From Ovis canadensis (taxonomy: Eukaryota > Chordata > Mammalia > Artiodactyla > Bovidae), in contig NC_091249.1 in assembly GCF_042477335.2 (NCBI RefSeq), positions 50,700,001 to 50,764,000 on the forward strand: a DNA stretch of 64,000 nt, given 5' to 3'. The position numbers and the translations under genes are program-made. How positions within the stretch are numbered: position 1 is the first letter of the stretch; the number at the start of each line of letters is the position of its first letter. Under the pieces are notes generated by a model. The model ran no database searches, had not been told where the DNA came from, and saw only the letters and a program-made list of their open reading frames with translations. Shown here piece after piece: positions 23,266 through 37,388 of the stretch.

Positions 23266-25555
23266 CTTGGGCAATACTTGATATACATCATACATTTATT
23301 AGTGAATATCCCTCTGAAATCAGCAACAATATTAAAAAAAATAATGATTGCACTACTTGGTCAAGCAGAACTAGCAACTTTCATTTTAAAAAAAGTACAA
23401 ATCTGTTAAAAATTTCAATCGGTATACACATATATAATACAACATACTAGTTATGTTAAATGCTACAAACCAATGTGAATCCAATGGAATGGAAAAAACC
23501 ACACATTTAAGCTTTAAGAACCATTTTTTTCTCTATATATTAGCATTTTCTCAAATACATACATGGGAAAAATGAGGTAACTGTAAAATGTGCAAGGAAC
23601 AGGGCCCCCCCAAATTACATGTTTATATATATATATGTAACTATATATATATATATAAAAGACCTTTCTAACACAGGACACAGGTGCTGGGCCCAGCCAG
23701 GGCTGGGGGATGGAGCCCACTGTCATGCCTAGGCCAGAAGTTGGTAAATAAAACAGTAAACAATGACAAGCCCCCACCACAGGAAATCATTGGTAACATG
23801 GCATCTATAGCAAGGTCGGCAAATCACAAACATCCTAAATAATTGTCTTATAAATCTTTTTTTTTAAGTGATTTTTTTTTTAATGTTGTTTCCCCCCCAA
23901 TAGCTGCTCGCTGGAATCACTGCTGCAGCCGACACACAATCCGTGAGCCTGTTTCCGCCTGCCCCAGGAACTGGAAAGGGTTCTGAAAACCTTTTTTGGG
24001 GGTGGGGAAGGGAGGGGGGTTGGAGAGGGTGGTTCTCTGTGTAAAACGTGGGGTTTTCAACACTGCTATAAATATAGAAATGTCACCTGGAGTTATATAC
24101 AGTAAGACTTTGGGTTCTCCACGGGGTGGGGCCAGGCTGATGGGGCCCCATGGCAGGCTGGGGGGTGGCGGGAAGCCAGGGCCGCTGCTGAACGAGGGTG
24201 GTTGGAGCATCCCTGAGGCAGCAGGCGCCAGGGGCTGCCTGCTAGGATGTGCCGGCCCCACACGCGGTTCGTTCAGGGCAGCAACCCCAGCTGGGGGTGA
24301 GGAAGAGAAGGAATGGGACCACGAGGGCGAGGGTGGGGAACTCAGCCAGACCCTATGGGGGCTCCTCCAGACCTTGGAGGGCAGGGCTCAAGCTGGGAGG
24401 GGGCCCCTGGAGGTGGGTCCACACCCTCCCTGGGCCCAGTCCTCCCGGGACTTCCTTGGAGGAGACACGCCCAGGCAGGTGGGAGACAGGTCCTGGCTAG
24501 AGGGAGAAATGCCCTGAAAAGCATCCGGTCCCGGGAGGCTCTGGGGACGTGTGCAGTACAGTGCATGGCAGTTATCAGCTGAGCACAGAGCCCCCAACCC
24601 CACCCACGACCGCCAGCCACCCGGCCCAGCCCCGGCCGTGCACATGCATGCAGGCCAGGCGGCATAGCACGGACCATTCCCTGCCCCCGGGGCACTTGGT
24701 CCTGGTTGGTCCCTATACCCCCGTTAAACCAAAAAAAAGAGACTATTTAAAAATCCACACCCTCAGATCCTACACGCAATTTGGGGCCAAATGATCAACA
24801 AAAACTGCTGCTCCTCACGTTCATGCAAAACGACAGAAAGGGGAGATCGGGCACGGGTCTGGGCACCGTCACTGCCAGGGAGGGCAGCCACCAGCAACAC
24901 AGGAGGTCACTCTCCCCTCTCAGAGGGCCCATCTGCCTCAGCTCAGAGCCTGCCTCCCACCTGCTTGGGAGGCTGGCTCTGATGCTCCCCAGCCTGGGCT
25001 TGCGGCCGGAATGTTGTGCCTGGGCTGAGGGCCCTCTAGGGAGCCAGCCCAACCCTCACAGCAGCCTGGCTGCCTGAGTCTGCCTGGGGTCAAGGCGGAA
25101 GGACCCACTTGGGCTTCCTGCCACCATCTGTCCACGCCTGTCAGTGCCACCTGCACAGAGGGCATGCCACTTCAGTGCAAGAGACCAGGCGACCCCGGAC
25201 AGCTCCCCCTTTGCCCATCTTGGGGCCAACGATCTCCACCGGCCACACTAGGGGAATGGACCCTGGCTCCCAGTGCTGGCAGGAAAAGGAGACAGACCCG
25301 AGGGCAAACAGGAGAGAGACTGAGTCGCGGGCGCTCAGGCTGCTCCCGGGTGGGTAGATGGGTGGGCAAACGGGGAAGGAGTCTTTGGAGCTTGGCAAAT
25401 GCAGGGGCTTATTGCAGGGGCTTCTCTCGGGCTGACCCTGACACCAGCTCTGGAGAGGCAGGCAGGAACGGCAGGGCAGGCCGGGACCACGCCCTCCCTG
25501 GGGCCCCCAAGTTTCCAGAACTTTGGGCAGGGTTCTCCGGGGTGGCTGTGGGGCC
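23266..25555 (-). other. RNF44: RNF44 3' untranslated region
   Basis: About 2.3 kb downstream of the TGA (25558-25556) and free of ruminant SINEs. It contains T/A-rich stretches, a TA repeat near 23620-23657 and an A/T-rich 3' half. The end is set by the AATAAA at 23300-23295; the exact cleavage base is an estimate. Confidence 0.75.
23295..23300 (-). promoter_or_regulatory. RNF44: RNF44 poly(A) signal AATAAA
   Basis: On the + strand this reads TTTATT, so AATAAA on the RNF44 strand. It sits at the far edge of the SINE-free 3'UTR, which makes it the most likely terminal signal. Confidence 0.65.
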
Positions 25556-28818
<3,263 letters not shown>

Positions 28819-29284
28819 CTAGGAGGCAAACCGACAAAGGGACTAAGGCACAGAAAGTTCAGTCCCTTGCTCCATGAGCAGTCAGGGAGGGAGGATCAAA
28901 CCTCTGCACCCCGGTTCCAGAAGCCCACTGATGCCACCCGCCATGCCCCTGCGCTCCCCTGGCAGCACTGTGCCCTGGCGCTGAGGTTCAGGACAGACAG
29001 ACCAGAGAGAGCCTTGGCCTGCAGGGAGTCCAGAGGGCTGGCTAACATGCTTCCAGGCCAGGTGGCTCTGGTGTAAGGCTCCCTCCGGGTGGGTCTCCAA
29101 GGAACCCTGTCATGGTGCAAGGGTCTACAAATATGACCTACAGGTAGTGGGGTTCCTGAGGGGACTCCAGCTTCCTCCCTTCCACCTGCTTGGCTCAAGA
29201 AGGACTATACTCCTTCCACTACTAATATGTGAGAGGTTCTGACTTGGTTCCTGCCCTTGAGGGTTCTCAGTCCAAGACAAGCCA

Positions 29285-29613
29285 GGAGTCATCCCTCAGT
29301 ATCCATGGGGCACTGGTTCTAGGACTCCTATGATACCAAAATCTGAGAACGCTTAAATAACCCCTTATGTGAAATGGTGTAATATTTGCATATAACCTAT
29401 ATACATCCTCCCCTGGACTTTCTATCATTTCTAGATTACTTATGATACCTAATACAATGGAAATGCTAGGTAAATATGATGTAAATGCTACCTAAAGGGC
29501 AAATCCAAGTTTTGCTTTTTGCAACTTGATGGATTTCCCCCCCCAATATTTTCAATCTACAGTTGGTTATATCTATGGATGTGAACGCATGGATAAAGAG
29601 GGTCGACTGTGTA
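29285..29613 (+). mobile_element. MER2-type (TcMar-Tigger) non-autonomous DNA transposon
   Basis: The ends form imperfect terminal inverted repeats (gtcatccctcagtatccatg at the left; the complement of catggataaagagggtcgac at the right). The interior contains tatttgcatataacctata and ctagattacttatgatacctaatac, both typical of MER2. It lies in RNF44 intron 1. Confidence 0.85.
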
Positions 29614-29669
29614 CTTTCTTTCCATAATCTGTTACCACAGTGCCCACCCAAGTGAGACTTCACCTACTC

Positions 29670-29795
29670 TTAAAAGAAGGAACTGTCAGCTCCATTTTGC
29701 AGAAGAGAAAACTGAGGCTCAGAGACAGGAAAGGACTTGCTCAAGGTGCCAGAGGAAGTGTCAAAGCGGGGAGGTGGGCTGACTACAGCCTCTTG
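29670..29795 (+). repeat. MIR SINE fragment
   Basis: ccattttgcagaagagaaaactgaggctcagag followed by gacttgctcaaggtgcca is the sense MIR core. Confidence 0.7.
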
Positions 29796-30674
29796 CTGTA
29801 CCCTGCTGCCAACAGGAAAGGGTCCAGGCCAAGAATTTTGGCAAGACGCAATGAAGTGATAAAGGAAGTCAACCTCTGATGGACTGGTGGGTCTGGCATG
29901 TAGCCAGGCCCTCTGGGGCAGGAGGAAGGGGTTGGAGGGGGTTGTACAAACCTGACCCAACACAGCCCACAAGTGGGAGGTAGGGCTTGCTAAGAAAAAA
30001 GAGGAAGCAAGAACCTAAACCTAAGGGAGGAAGCTGAGTGGGAACGAGGCGGGGCAGGAGCTGGGGTCCAGGTGGGGCAAGTTGCGGAGTGGGGGTGGGG
30101 CAGGGGGGGGCATTAACTCCAGAGGTTGGAATGAGGCCCTCGCAGGGAAAGTTCTGGAATCTGTCAGGCCCTGCAAAGCTAAAGGGCACGTCTAGCAGGA
30201 CCAGCCCTTGGCTGTTCCTACCGCAGGGACCCCGCCTCCATAGAACGCAACTCCTATGCTTCCTCCACACACAGCCTCAAGTGCTGCCTCTCTGTTCACA
30301 CAATTAGGAGTGTGTGTACTGTCCCCTCAACTGCTTGTTCCTCTCCTCTGCACTGGGCTTTATGTGCATGGGCCCTAACTTTCACAATGAGCCTGAAAGG
30401 GGGGACTCTTCTCTACCTGCTAAGACAGCACAGGGCCCAAGGCCACGGAAGAGCTGGAATTCACGCTCCTCCCAGCCAGCACCTGGCAGAGGGGTGGACA
30501 AGGCCCATTAGATTGCACCCAGCACAGGGCAGGCCTGATGTGGTAAATGCACCCAGGAGAGCTGATAACATAGGTCTAAGGTCTATGTAATCAGTCTGGC
30601 AGCAGTGAAGTTAGTGCCAATGATTAAAAATTGGGAGATTACATAAAAATTTGGCCTTTCAGAGAGTGAGTGGG

Positions 30675-30721
30675 GTGTGTGTGTGTGTGTGTGTATGCGC
30701 GCGTGTGCGTGTGTGTGTGTG
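30675..30721 (+). repeat. (TG)n microsatellite
   Basis: A TG/GT run of about 47 bases, interrupted by atgcgcgcg in the middle. Confidence 0.9.
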
Positions 30722-32044
30722 GTGAAGCAGAAAATCTGGTCCCTCATTCCTGCTTGACTCCCTCACTCTGAGCATGAGCTTTCTCTCCAGGCCACCCCAG
30801 ACCCACTCCCCGCCTGCCCACCACAGGTGACTGGGGTTGTAACCCCCGGTGTGGCCCAAGCGCACATCCTAACACACGTGTACACACATGCACACAGCCT
30901 CGATTCCTGCTGATGATCCAGCCGAGCAAACACAGCCTAAGAGAGATTCAGAGGAAACCCCCAAATAACTGAAACAACAAACTCCTGACCCACCCTAGAT
31001 ATTTTGGGTTAGAATCTTAAGAAGGTTGGGGAACAAGAGCGCCTAGAATTCCACCAAATTCCCCAGCAGTTTCTATAACACAGGCAGTGCTTAAGAACCT
31101 CTGTTCTAACTGACCTCAGAGATCCTGAGAGACCTCAGTCCTGCTGATGGGGAGTTATTAACCAGAACTACAATACTTTCCATGTGCCATCCCAGTTAAG
31201 TCCTCATAGCAACCCTCAGAAGTAGAGACACTGAGGATGAGATCTCACTGAGAGAAGTGAGATCCAAGGCCAGTCAGCTAGAGTTGAGTGCCCAGGGACA
31301 TAGCAGTGGCCTCAACTGCTCCTCTTATGCCATGCTGTCTTATTGAAGGCTGGGCAATGTCAAGGCTCAGGGGTGAAGAACCACAGAGGCCCAGGCCCAT
31401 GGGATTCTGCTCTGGCCAGCCTCTTCAAAAATGCCCACAGAGCAGGAAAGGGAAGTGGCAAGGAGCTGGGAAATCCAACCACCAGACAGAAGCCCTCTAG
31501 CTGTGGCCAATGGTGCCAAAGGTAATAGTGTCAACCCTTGCATTTTATTAACACATGATGCCCTGATCTCTGGCCAGTATTGGTTGAGGACTGGGCACTT
31601 TGCTTCCTCTCTCTGAGCCACAGCTTATTCATCTGTAAAATGGGAACAGGCCAATAATCAGCTCCCAGGGGACTGGTAAGGACTCCCCAAAGTCCACTGC
31701 AGTGATTTGTAAAGCTCAGGTATCAGCTGAGCTTTACACTATCAGAAAGTCAGACAGGCTCCCTCAGGGAATACCCCAGCTAGCAAGGAGGGGGCCCTGG
31801 TTCTTGACTGGGAACAGAGATGGCCCAGGGGGAACTTACCCACTTTACAGTTGAGCAAACTGGGACCCAAAGGAAGGAAGTAACTTACTCCAGACTATAA
31901 AGCCAAAGCCAAAGATTTAGTCCTGGCTGGTCACCTAGGCCCAGGCTTCTTCAACCCTGGCTTCCATTACCATCATTACCCTCAAGAATTACTTAATGCC
32001 AAATCTCTACTGTAGGCCCTAAAGGAGATCAGGAGAGCTTTCTC

Positions 32045-32160
32045 TTTCAGACATCCTGACGAGCCCTACTGTGGAGAGAAGTGAGGCCCAAAGTTGGAGC
32101 CAGCAACTTGCTCAAGGTCAAACAGCAAAGCTACCACCTAACTGCTCTGCCTTTTACCAC
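32045..32160 (+). repeat. MIR SINE fragment
   Basis: The segment gaggcccaaag ... caacttgctcaaggtcaaacagc is the sense MIR core and 3' part. Confidence 0.6.
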
Positions 32161-33319
32161 TTGTCCTTTGGGCTGGGCTTTTACTAAGGTCTCTGAAAAA
32201 GAGCCCTAAAGGTCCCATCCCTAAATCCAATCTTGCCCAGAAGCAGGGACTGCATCTTGCATCCATCTCCTCCCCCAGGCACTTTCAGTGCCCCAAGCAG
32301 CTATCCTCATCCTGGTAGAGTGAGACCCTAACATATAATTTGGGCCTGGCTGCTGTTTGCAGGAATAGGGGCTGTTTTGCAGATGATAAGCCAAGTGAGG
32401 CCCTGAGGACAGGAGCAGACTGAGGTAGGCTGAAAAGCACCCCTCCCTACTCCCTCCCACCAGCCCCCCAAAAGAGGCATGCTGGGCCCAGCACTGCCTG
32501 GAAGACAAGCAAAGCTACCCAACTGTGGTGTCTGGTGGCAGCTGAGGGCAGGACCACCAAGCTCTGAGTTAAGTAAGAGTCGTGTGCCAGCCCAGACTCC
32601 CTAGATGACCTTGGTCAAGGAAATCTTCCCTTCTGAGACTCAGTTGCCACAACTGTAAAATGGGGGTGGAAATCTCTCCTTCCGAGAGCTCCCAAATAAA
32701 GCCACAATAAGCAAGACGCAAGAAACCAGGTGGTCACATTACAGGGGAAGGAAACCAGTGTCCCTAAAGGGCAAGCCCCTCCTCAACGTGGGCCAAGCGC
32801 AGGTAGAGGGGTTCGAGGAGCTTCCTCAACCAACCCTCCCTGGGAAAGGGGACAGGCGTGGGGGAGGGGCCGTGGTACGGATACTCGCCCAGAGCGGGGC
32901 CTCCCGCACCCCCTTCTCACTCCTTTGTGCTGTGCTCAGAGGAACATCTGGGACGAGAGGCCAGATTGCGGCGTCGGGGCCAGAGCGCTGTGACTTTAAG
33001 AGCCGAGGATCCCGGACCATGTGCTCGGCGTGAGACAAAAGCAACAACAAAGGAAGTGGCGGCTGCAGGGGGAGGGGGCGGCTCCTTCCTCTCCAACCGC
33101 AGCGCTCAGCCTCTGGAGAAGGAGACTCGGCCTGGCCTTGGGGGGCGCTGGGGGTGGGGAGGGGTCCCGGATTCTAGAGGCCTCGCAGTCCCCACTCCGG
33201 ACTGCCCGTGATTAACTCCTGCAGAGCCAGCTAGATCACAATACCCAGTCCCAGGGGAAGGAGGGCAGGAGTTCTAGGGATACAGAAATCGGGAGTTGGG
33301 GGCTCAGTCCCCGACTCAC

Positions 33320-33870
33320 CTTCGGCCACACCGTGACTCCTTTGTTCCCGATCTAGAACGGCCAAGCTGGGCAGGGGGCGGAGGTGGGGGTGGGATTATG
33401 CTGCCTGGACCCTTTAAGAGCCCCCGCCCTGCGGAACAATGTGCTCCTTTCCCCACCCCCTAGTCCGGGGGCTGTCCGGGTCCTTCCGGGGCCCTCTCTT
33501 TGTTGTCCGTCCGCCGACCGTCTGCCTCGTGAGGCCCACGCGTGGCCACCTCAGGCCCTTGGGAAGCAGGAGGCAGTGCAGGACGCGGCCGGGTTTGCGC
33601 AGCTGCCTGCGGCTGGCCCTTTAAGAACTGTCCGCGGCGGCAGCAGAATGTAACAAACCCCACATTTGATTCACAACATTCGAAGCGGCGGGGTCGCGCG
33701 CCGGGCGGGAGGGGGACTCGCGGGGCCGCGCCGGGAGGTTCCGGCAAACAGTAGCCGGCAGCTGCCCGCAAGGGCCCCGCCCCTTGCCAAGAGCTCCTCC
33801 CCCCGGGGGGTGCCAAGAACCAATCACCCGCCGGGACTCAGCACGTGATTAGTGGGTCGCCATCTTGAGG
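33320..33870 (-). other. RNF44: Candidate alternative non-coding first exon (1b) of RNF44
   Basis: On the - strand a textbook donor (CCGAAG followed by gtgagt) lies at 33320/33319, at the edge of a dense CpG island. An upstream start near 33870 is suggested by a YY1-type AAGATGGCGAC on the - strand at 33866-33856. The start position is inferred. Confidence 0.5.
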
Positions 33871-34116
33871 GCAGATTTTTTTTTTTTAAAAAACCTCCTT
33901 CTCGTCCCCACCTCCTCACTTAGTGACCGCAGCCATCACAAGCAAGGGGCGGGGCCACATGGCCTGACCTAAAGATGGAAGACCTTCTACGGGGGTAAGA
34001 CAAATTGGCTGCAACTCTAACTTGCTATGCAAACTCGCGAATCACTCATGCTTCTGAGGTTCTGTCTCCCTGCCCGAGAAACGGGTCCCGCCGGGAGAGC
34101 CGCAGCCCGGACTTAC

Positions 34117-34302
34117 TGTGTCATGGTTCCCTCCTCGGCCGCGGGCGGCGCCTGGGACACTGAAGTGCAATGAACCAGACCTTCGACGGGGCAAGAGCGT
34201 CCCTTAAGCCAGCCTGAGTGGTTAGGAAGACTAACAGCCCTGGCCCGACAACCTCCCCGGAGATGACGTCAGCTCTGAGAGCTACTGCGCCGCGATGACA
34301 TC
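34117..34302 (-). other. RNF44: Candidate non-coding first exon (1a) of RNF44
   Basis: On the - strand a TATA box sits at 34334-34327. About 185 bases downstream of the predicted start is a good donor (CATGACACA followed by gtaagt, boundary 34117/34116). The segment contains a short upstream open frame starting ATGATG near 34300. It would splice to the ATG exon ending at 28773. Confidence 0.6.
34264..34271. promoter_or_regulatory. Cyclic-AMP response element TGACGTCA (proximal)
   Basis: A perfect palindromic CRE located inside predicted RNF44 exon 1a, about 30 bases downstream of the inferred start. A related TGACATCA lies at about 34295-34302. Confidence 0.6.
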
Positions 34303-34326
34303 ATGGCTTGGCCGCTCCGCATCTTG

Positions 34327-34334
34327 TTTATATA
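34327..34334 (-). promoter_or_regulatory. TATA box, RNF44 strand
   Basis: TATATAAA on the - strand, flanked by GC-rich sequence. It predicts a start near 34300 on the - strand. Confidence 0.6.
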
Positions 34335-34397
34335 GCGCGGTGACTTTAAATAGTTGGGCGGGCCTGGCTTGCTCAACGAACCAATAAAGGGCAATTC

Positions 34398-34405
34398 ATG
34401 CAAAT
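34398..34405 (+). promoter_or_regulatory. Octamer motif ATGCAAAT
   Basis: A perfect POU/OCT-factor octamer between the TATA box and the CCAAT box of the RNF44 promoter. Confidence 0.5.
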
Positions 34406-34433
34406 AAGCTAATAACGCTTACAGGGAAGGGGG

Positions 34434-34438
34434 ATTGG
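34434..34438 (-). promoter_or_regulatory. CCAAT box, RNF44 strand
   Basis: ATTGG on the + strand within gggattggcc, so an NF-Y type ggCCAATc on the RNF44 strand, about 100 bases upstream of the TATA box. A second CCAAT in the opposite orientation is at 34381-34385. Confidence 0.55.
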
Positions 34439-34450
34439 CCCGGCGCGCGC

Positions 34451-34458
34451 TGACGTCA
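34451..34458. promoter_or_regulatory. Cyclic-AMP response element TGACGTCA (distal)
   Basis: A second perfect CRE, 187 bases from the first, just upstream of the CCAAT box on the RNF44 strand. Confidence 0.6.
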
Positions 34459-34554
34459 CAAACACATTTAACCGGCCCGCCCCTAGCGTGGCCAGGGAAA
34501 GGGGCGGGGAACAGTTTGAAGCTAGAGTAGGAGGCGTGAAAAGGAAGCGTTAAT

Positions 34555-34633
34555 CCATCAGTCCTGTCCGATTCTTTGCAAGCCGCTAGACTGTAGCCCA
34601 TTAGTCTCCTCGGTCCATGGAATTCTCCAGGCC
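34555..34633 (-). repeat. Bov-A SINE fragment
   Basis: A diverged antisense monomer piece (tcagtcctgtccgattctttg ... ccatggaattctccaggc) directly upstream of the RNF44 promoter. Confidence 0.75.
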
Positions 34634-36309
34634 ACCTGCGCTCTAATTGCTCTAGGCGAGGCGTAGGAGAGCTCCTTGCCTAGGTGGATAGTGTAACTAA
34701 ACCCAATGAAGTCTTTAGTTTTCTACAATATTCCTATGAGACGGATTATTACAACCTGCCCATTTTACAAAGGTAAAGAACATCAAGAGGGGTGTCATTA
34801 ACCCAAGGTCACACTGCTGAGGTGAAGCTTGAATCCAAGACAAAGCCTGGCTTCGTTCCCCTCTGCCTCCATGTCTGCCTGGGGACATTATACAAAATGG
34901 GGTATTACCTCCATATCGATGGGGGGGAAAAAAAGAGAAATCAATAATATTTAAAATATTCAAGAGCTGGGAACAGGCCTAATATAAACTACACACATAA
35001 TCCATAACTAGACTCCTCTAGATGGAGCTGCACTGACATAGGGCTACCTCCGAATCAGCCCTACACGAGATACCAGCACGAATGTTAAAACATCTGCTAA
35101 GCCTGTGTAGTGGGGCTGCTGGGCGTGTGCCTGTGTGTGATTTTCTCTGCTGCTTTGGTATATTTCATAACCCCAGATTTCAAAACTGAAAGATACTGAA
35201 CTGAGGGTAGCAGTATCAATGGTTTTTAAAATAGGATATATTCGGTATCAGAATAGAATATTTTTGGAAGGGTATACAGGAGACTGAATAACTGCCCTCA
35301 TGGAGAACTGAAAGAGAGCACTGGGCCAGGAGGGAAAATTTTTAATTCGATATGCTTTTGTATATTTGCTGTTCAAAAAAAAAAAAAACTATCCTGTATA
35401 ACCTACTGAAAATTCTAGAGAAAATTACTGCAAAACAGTATGTCTTAAGGATTTCCAGTCATTAAAACTTGTGTTCCTTTAGAGGCATCCAATAGAAACA
35501 ACCCTGAAGGAAGTCTGGGGAACAGACATGCCTATCCAAGTAATGTTTAGAGCAGCAACAATCTGACACCATACTGTGGATGTGCAGCCAATAACACAAA
35601 AACTGAAAATGGTATCCAGGTGCTATTTGCAGACCTGTAGGGATGAGAGATCAAATTCAGGAGGCATGCTACAGATATTACCTGGAATGCCAAACTCTCT
35701 CCATCACAATTAAACTATGGGTACATGAGAATAAATGGGGCTGCCTTTCTCTAACCATCCCCTTAACAGCAACTCTCCCTCCCCCTAAATCCCTTCCAAC
35801 CTTTTATTTTTCTCACTCCATAAAAGCAATCAGAAAATCTGTCCTACACTCAAAGTGCCTACACAGACCAACCCCTGCTTGCCTGGATAGGGGTAGACCC
35901 TGCAATGGCTCCCTAATGCCTAGCTTTCAGGGCTGTGCTTAACAAGACAAGCTTCCCCCACCAAACTTTTCAGGCTCACTTCTCCCCAGCCTCTCTCCCA
36001 CAGCTACATGGCTGTGTTCCCTCTGGCCTTCCCTGCCTCTCTCTTCCCTTCTACCAATCTATTCCTCTGCTCTGCCCCTTGAAGCTAGGCTCCCATCTCA
36101 CCTCTTATAGGAAGCTGTGAAGTCTCTAGCTTGTGCTGAACTTCCCCATCTTTGTATTCAGGCCTAGATGCACCCTGACCTTCACTTCATGCCATTTGAT
36201 TTGCACGCAGTCCTGTCATGATCACTTCATGTCTCAGTAATCTCCTCCTTGCCTGAGAGGATTCAGCACTTTTAAGTGCACTGACATTCAGCCTTCACTG
36301 AGAAACCAC

Positions 36310-36400
36310 AGGGGTAATCTCATTTTACAGGTGAGGATCTGAGGCTCAAGGAAGGGAAGTGACTTGCCTGAGGCCACAGTGTGGGAATCCGTACTAGGTT
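36310..36400 (+). repeat. MIR SINE fragment
   Basis: cattttacaggtgaggatctgaggctcaagg and gtgacttgcctgaggccac are the sense MIR core. Confidence 0.7.
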
Positions 36401-36404
36401 CAGA

Positions 36405-36705
36405 TGGTAAGAATCTGCCTGCAATGCAGGAGTGAGTGAGTGAAGTCACTTAGTCATGTCCTACTCTTTGCGACCCCATGGACTGTAGCCTAACCAGGTT
36501 CTTCCGTCCATGGGATTTTCCAGGCAAGAATACTGGAATGGGTTGCCATGGAGAGAGAACCAGGTTCAATCCCTGGGTTAGGAAGATCCCCTGGAGAAGG
36601 GAAATGTACCCACTCCACTACTCTCGTCTGTAGAATTCCATGGACAGAGGCAGACTGCAGTCCATGGGGTCGAAAAGAGTTGGACACAACTGAGTGACTA
36701 ACACT
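36405..36705. repeat. Rearranged Bov-A/Bov-tA cluster
   Basis: A short sense head (gtaagaatctgcctgcaatgc) runs into an antisense monomer (36437-36555), followed by a sense body (36560-36705). The antisense and sense parts are complementary and could form a hairpin. Confidence 0.75.
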
Positions 36706-36709
36706 CTGG

Positions 36710-36905
36710 GATTCCCTCATAGTTCAGTTGGTAAAGAATCTGCCTGCAATGCAGGAGACCTGGGTTCAATCCCTGGGTCAGGAAGATGCCCTGGAGAAGG
36801 AAATGGCAACCCACTGCAGTATTCTTGCCTGGAGAATCCCATGGACAGAGGAGCCTGGCAGGCTCCAGTCCATGGGGTCGCAAGAGTCAGATACCACACC
36901 ACACA
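36710..36905 (+). repeat. Bov-tA SINE
   Basis: attccctcatagttcagttgg head, a well-kept body and an end at gtcgcaagagtcagatacc. Confidence 0.9.
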
Positions 36906-37388
36906 GGAAATGACTCCAGTTACTACTCCATAATCTACTTACTCCTTTGAAGAAACGAGCACTCTGATTGTCCCATTCTCTCTGCCTAAAGTGTCCTCAA
37001 CATCCCCTCCTCACCTGTGGCCAAACTCTGCTCAACCTTAGGGGTTCAGCTCAAAGGCTGCCTACTTGGAGCCTCTCCCGACCTGTCTCCTGGTTTCTAC
37101 AATACATAGCACGCCTATTATCACACCGCATCAGGACAGCAGAAGGCATGTCATGGGGCTGCTCCTTCTACCCCCAGCAGGGCCTGGCTTACACTGGACA
37201 GTGGATGTCCAAGGAAGGAGCTCTGGGTTGCTCTTCCTTGCCCCTAATGCTTCAGGGCCAGGAAATCTTCGTCCTGCCTTATCTCACACGTGACCCTCTG
37301 GTTTAGGTCCCTGAGACACCCTCAGCAAATCCCCACAGCCCTCAAGTTTTTCGCCACAGGACAAGAGGCCAACAACACATCTCCCACT

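Larger units (their letters stand above)
32860..34520. promoter_or_regulatory. RNF44: RNF44 CpG-island promoter region
   Basis: CpG dinucleotides and G+C are strongly enriched in two blocks, about 32.86-33.83 and 33.93-34.52 kb. Motifs include CCAAT, E-box CACGTG (33842-33847), GC box (33946-33955), YY1-type sites, TATA and two perfect CREs. This is the only CpG island at the 5' side of RNF44 and marks its promoter. Confidence 0.85.

Noticed and set aside
32730-33850. Many long open frames on both strands at 32.7-33.9 kb
   Set aside because: CpG-island sequence is poor in stop codons; the peptides are Arg/Pro/Gly-rich and unlike known proteins.
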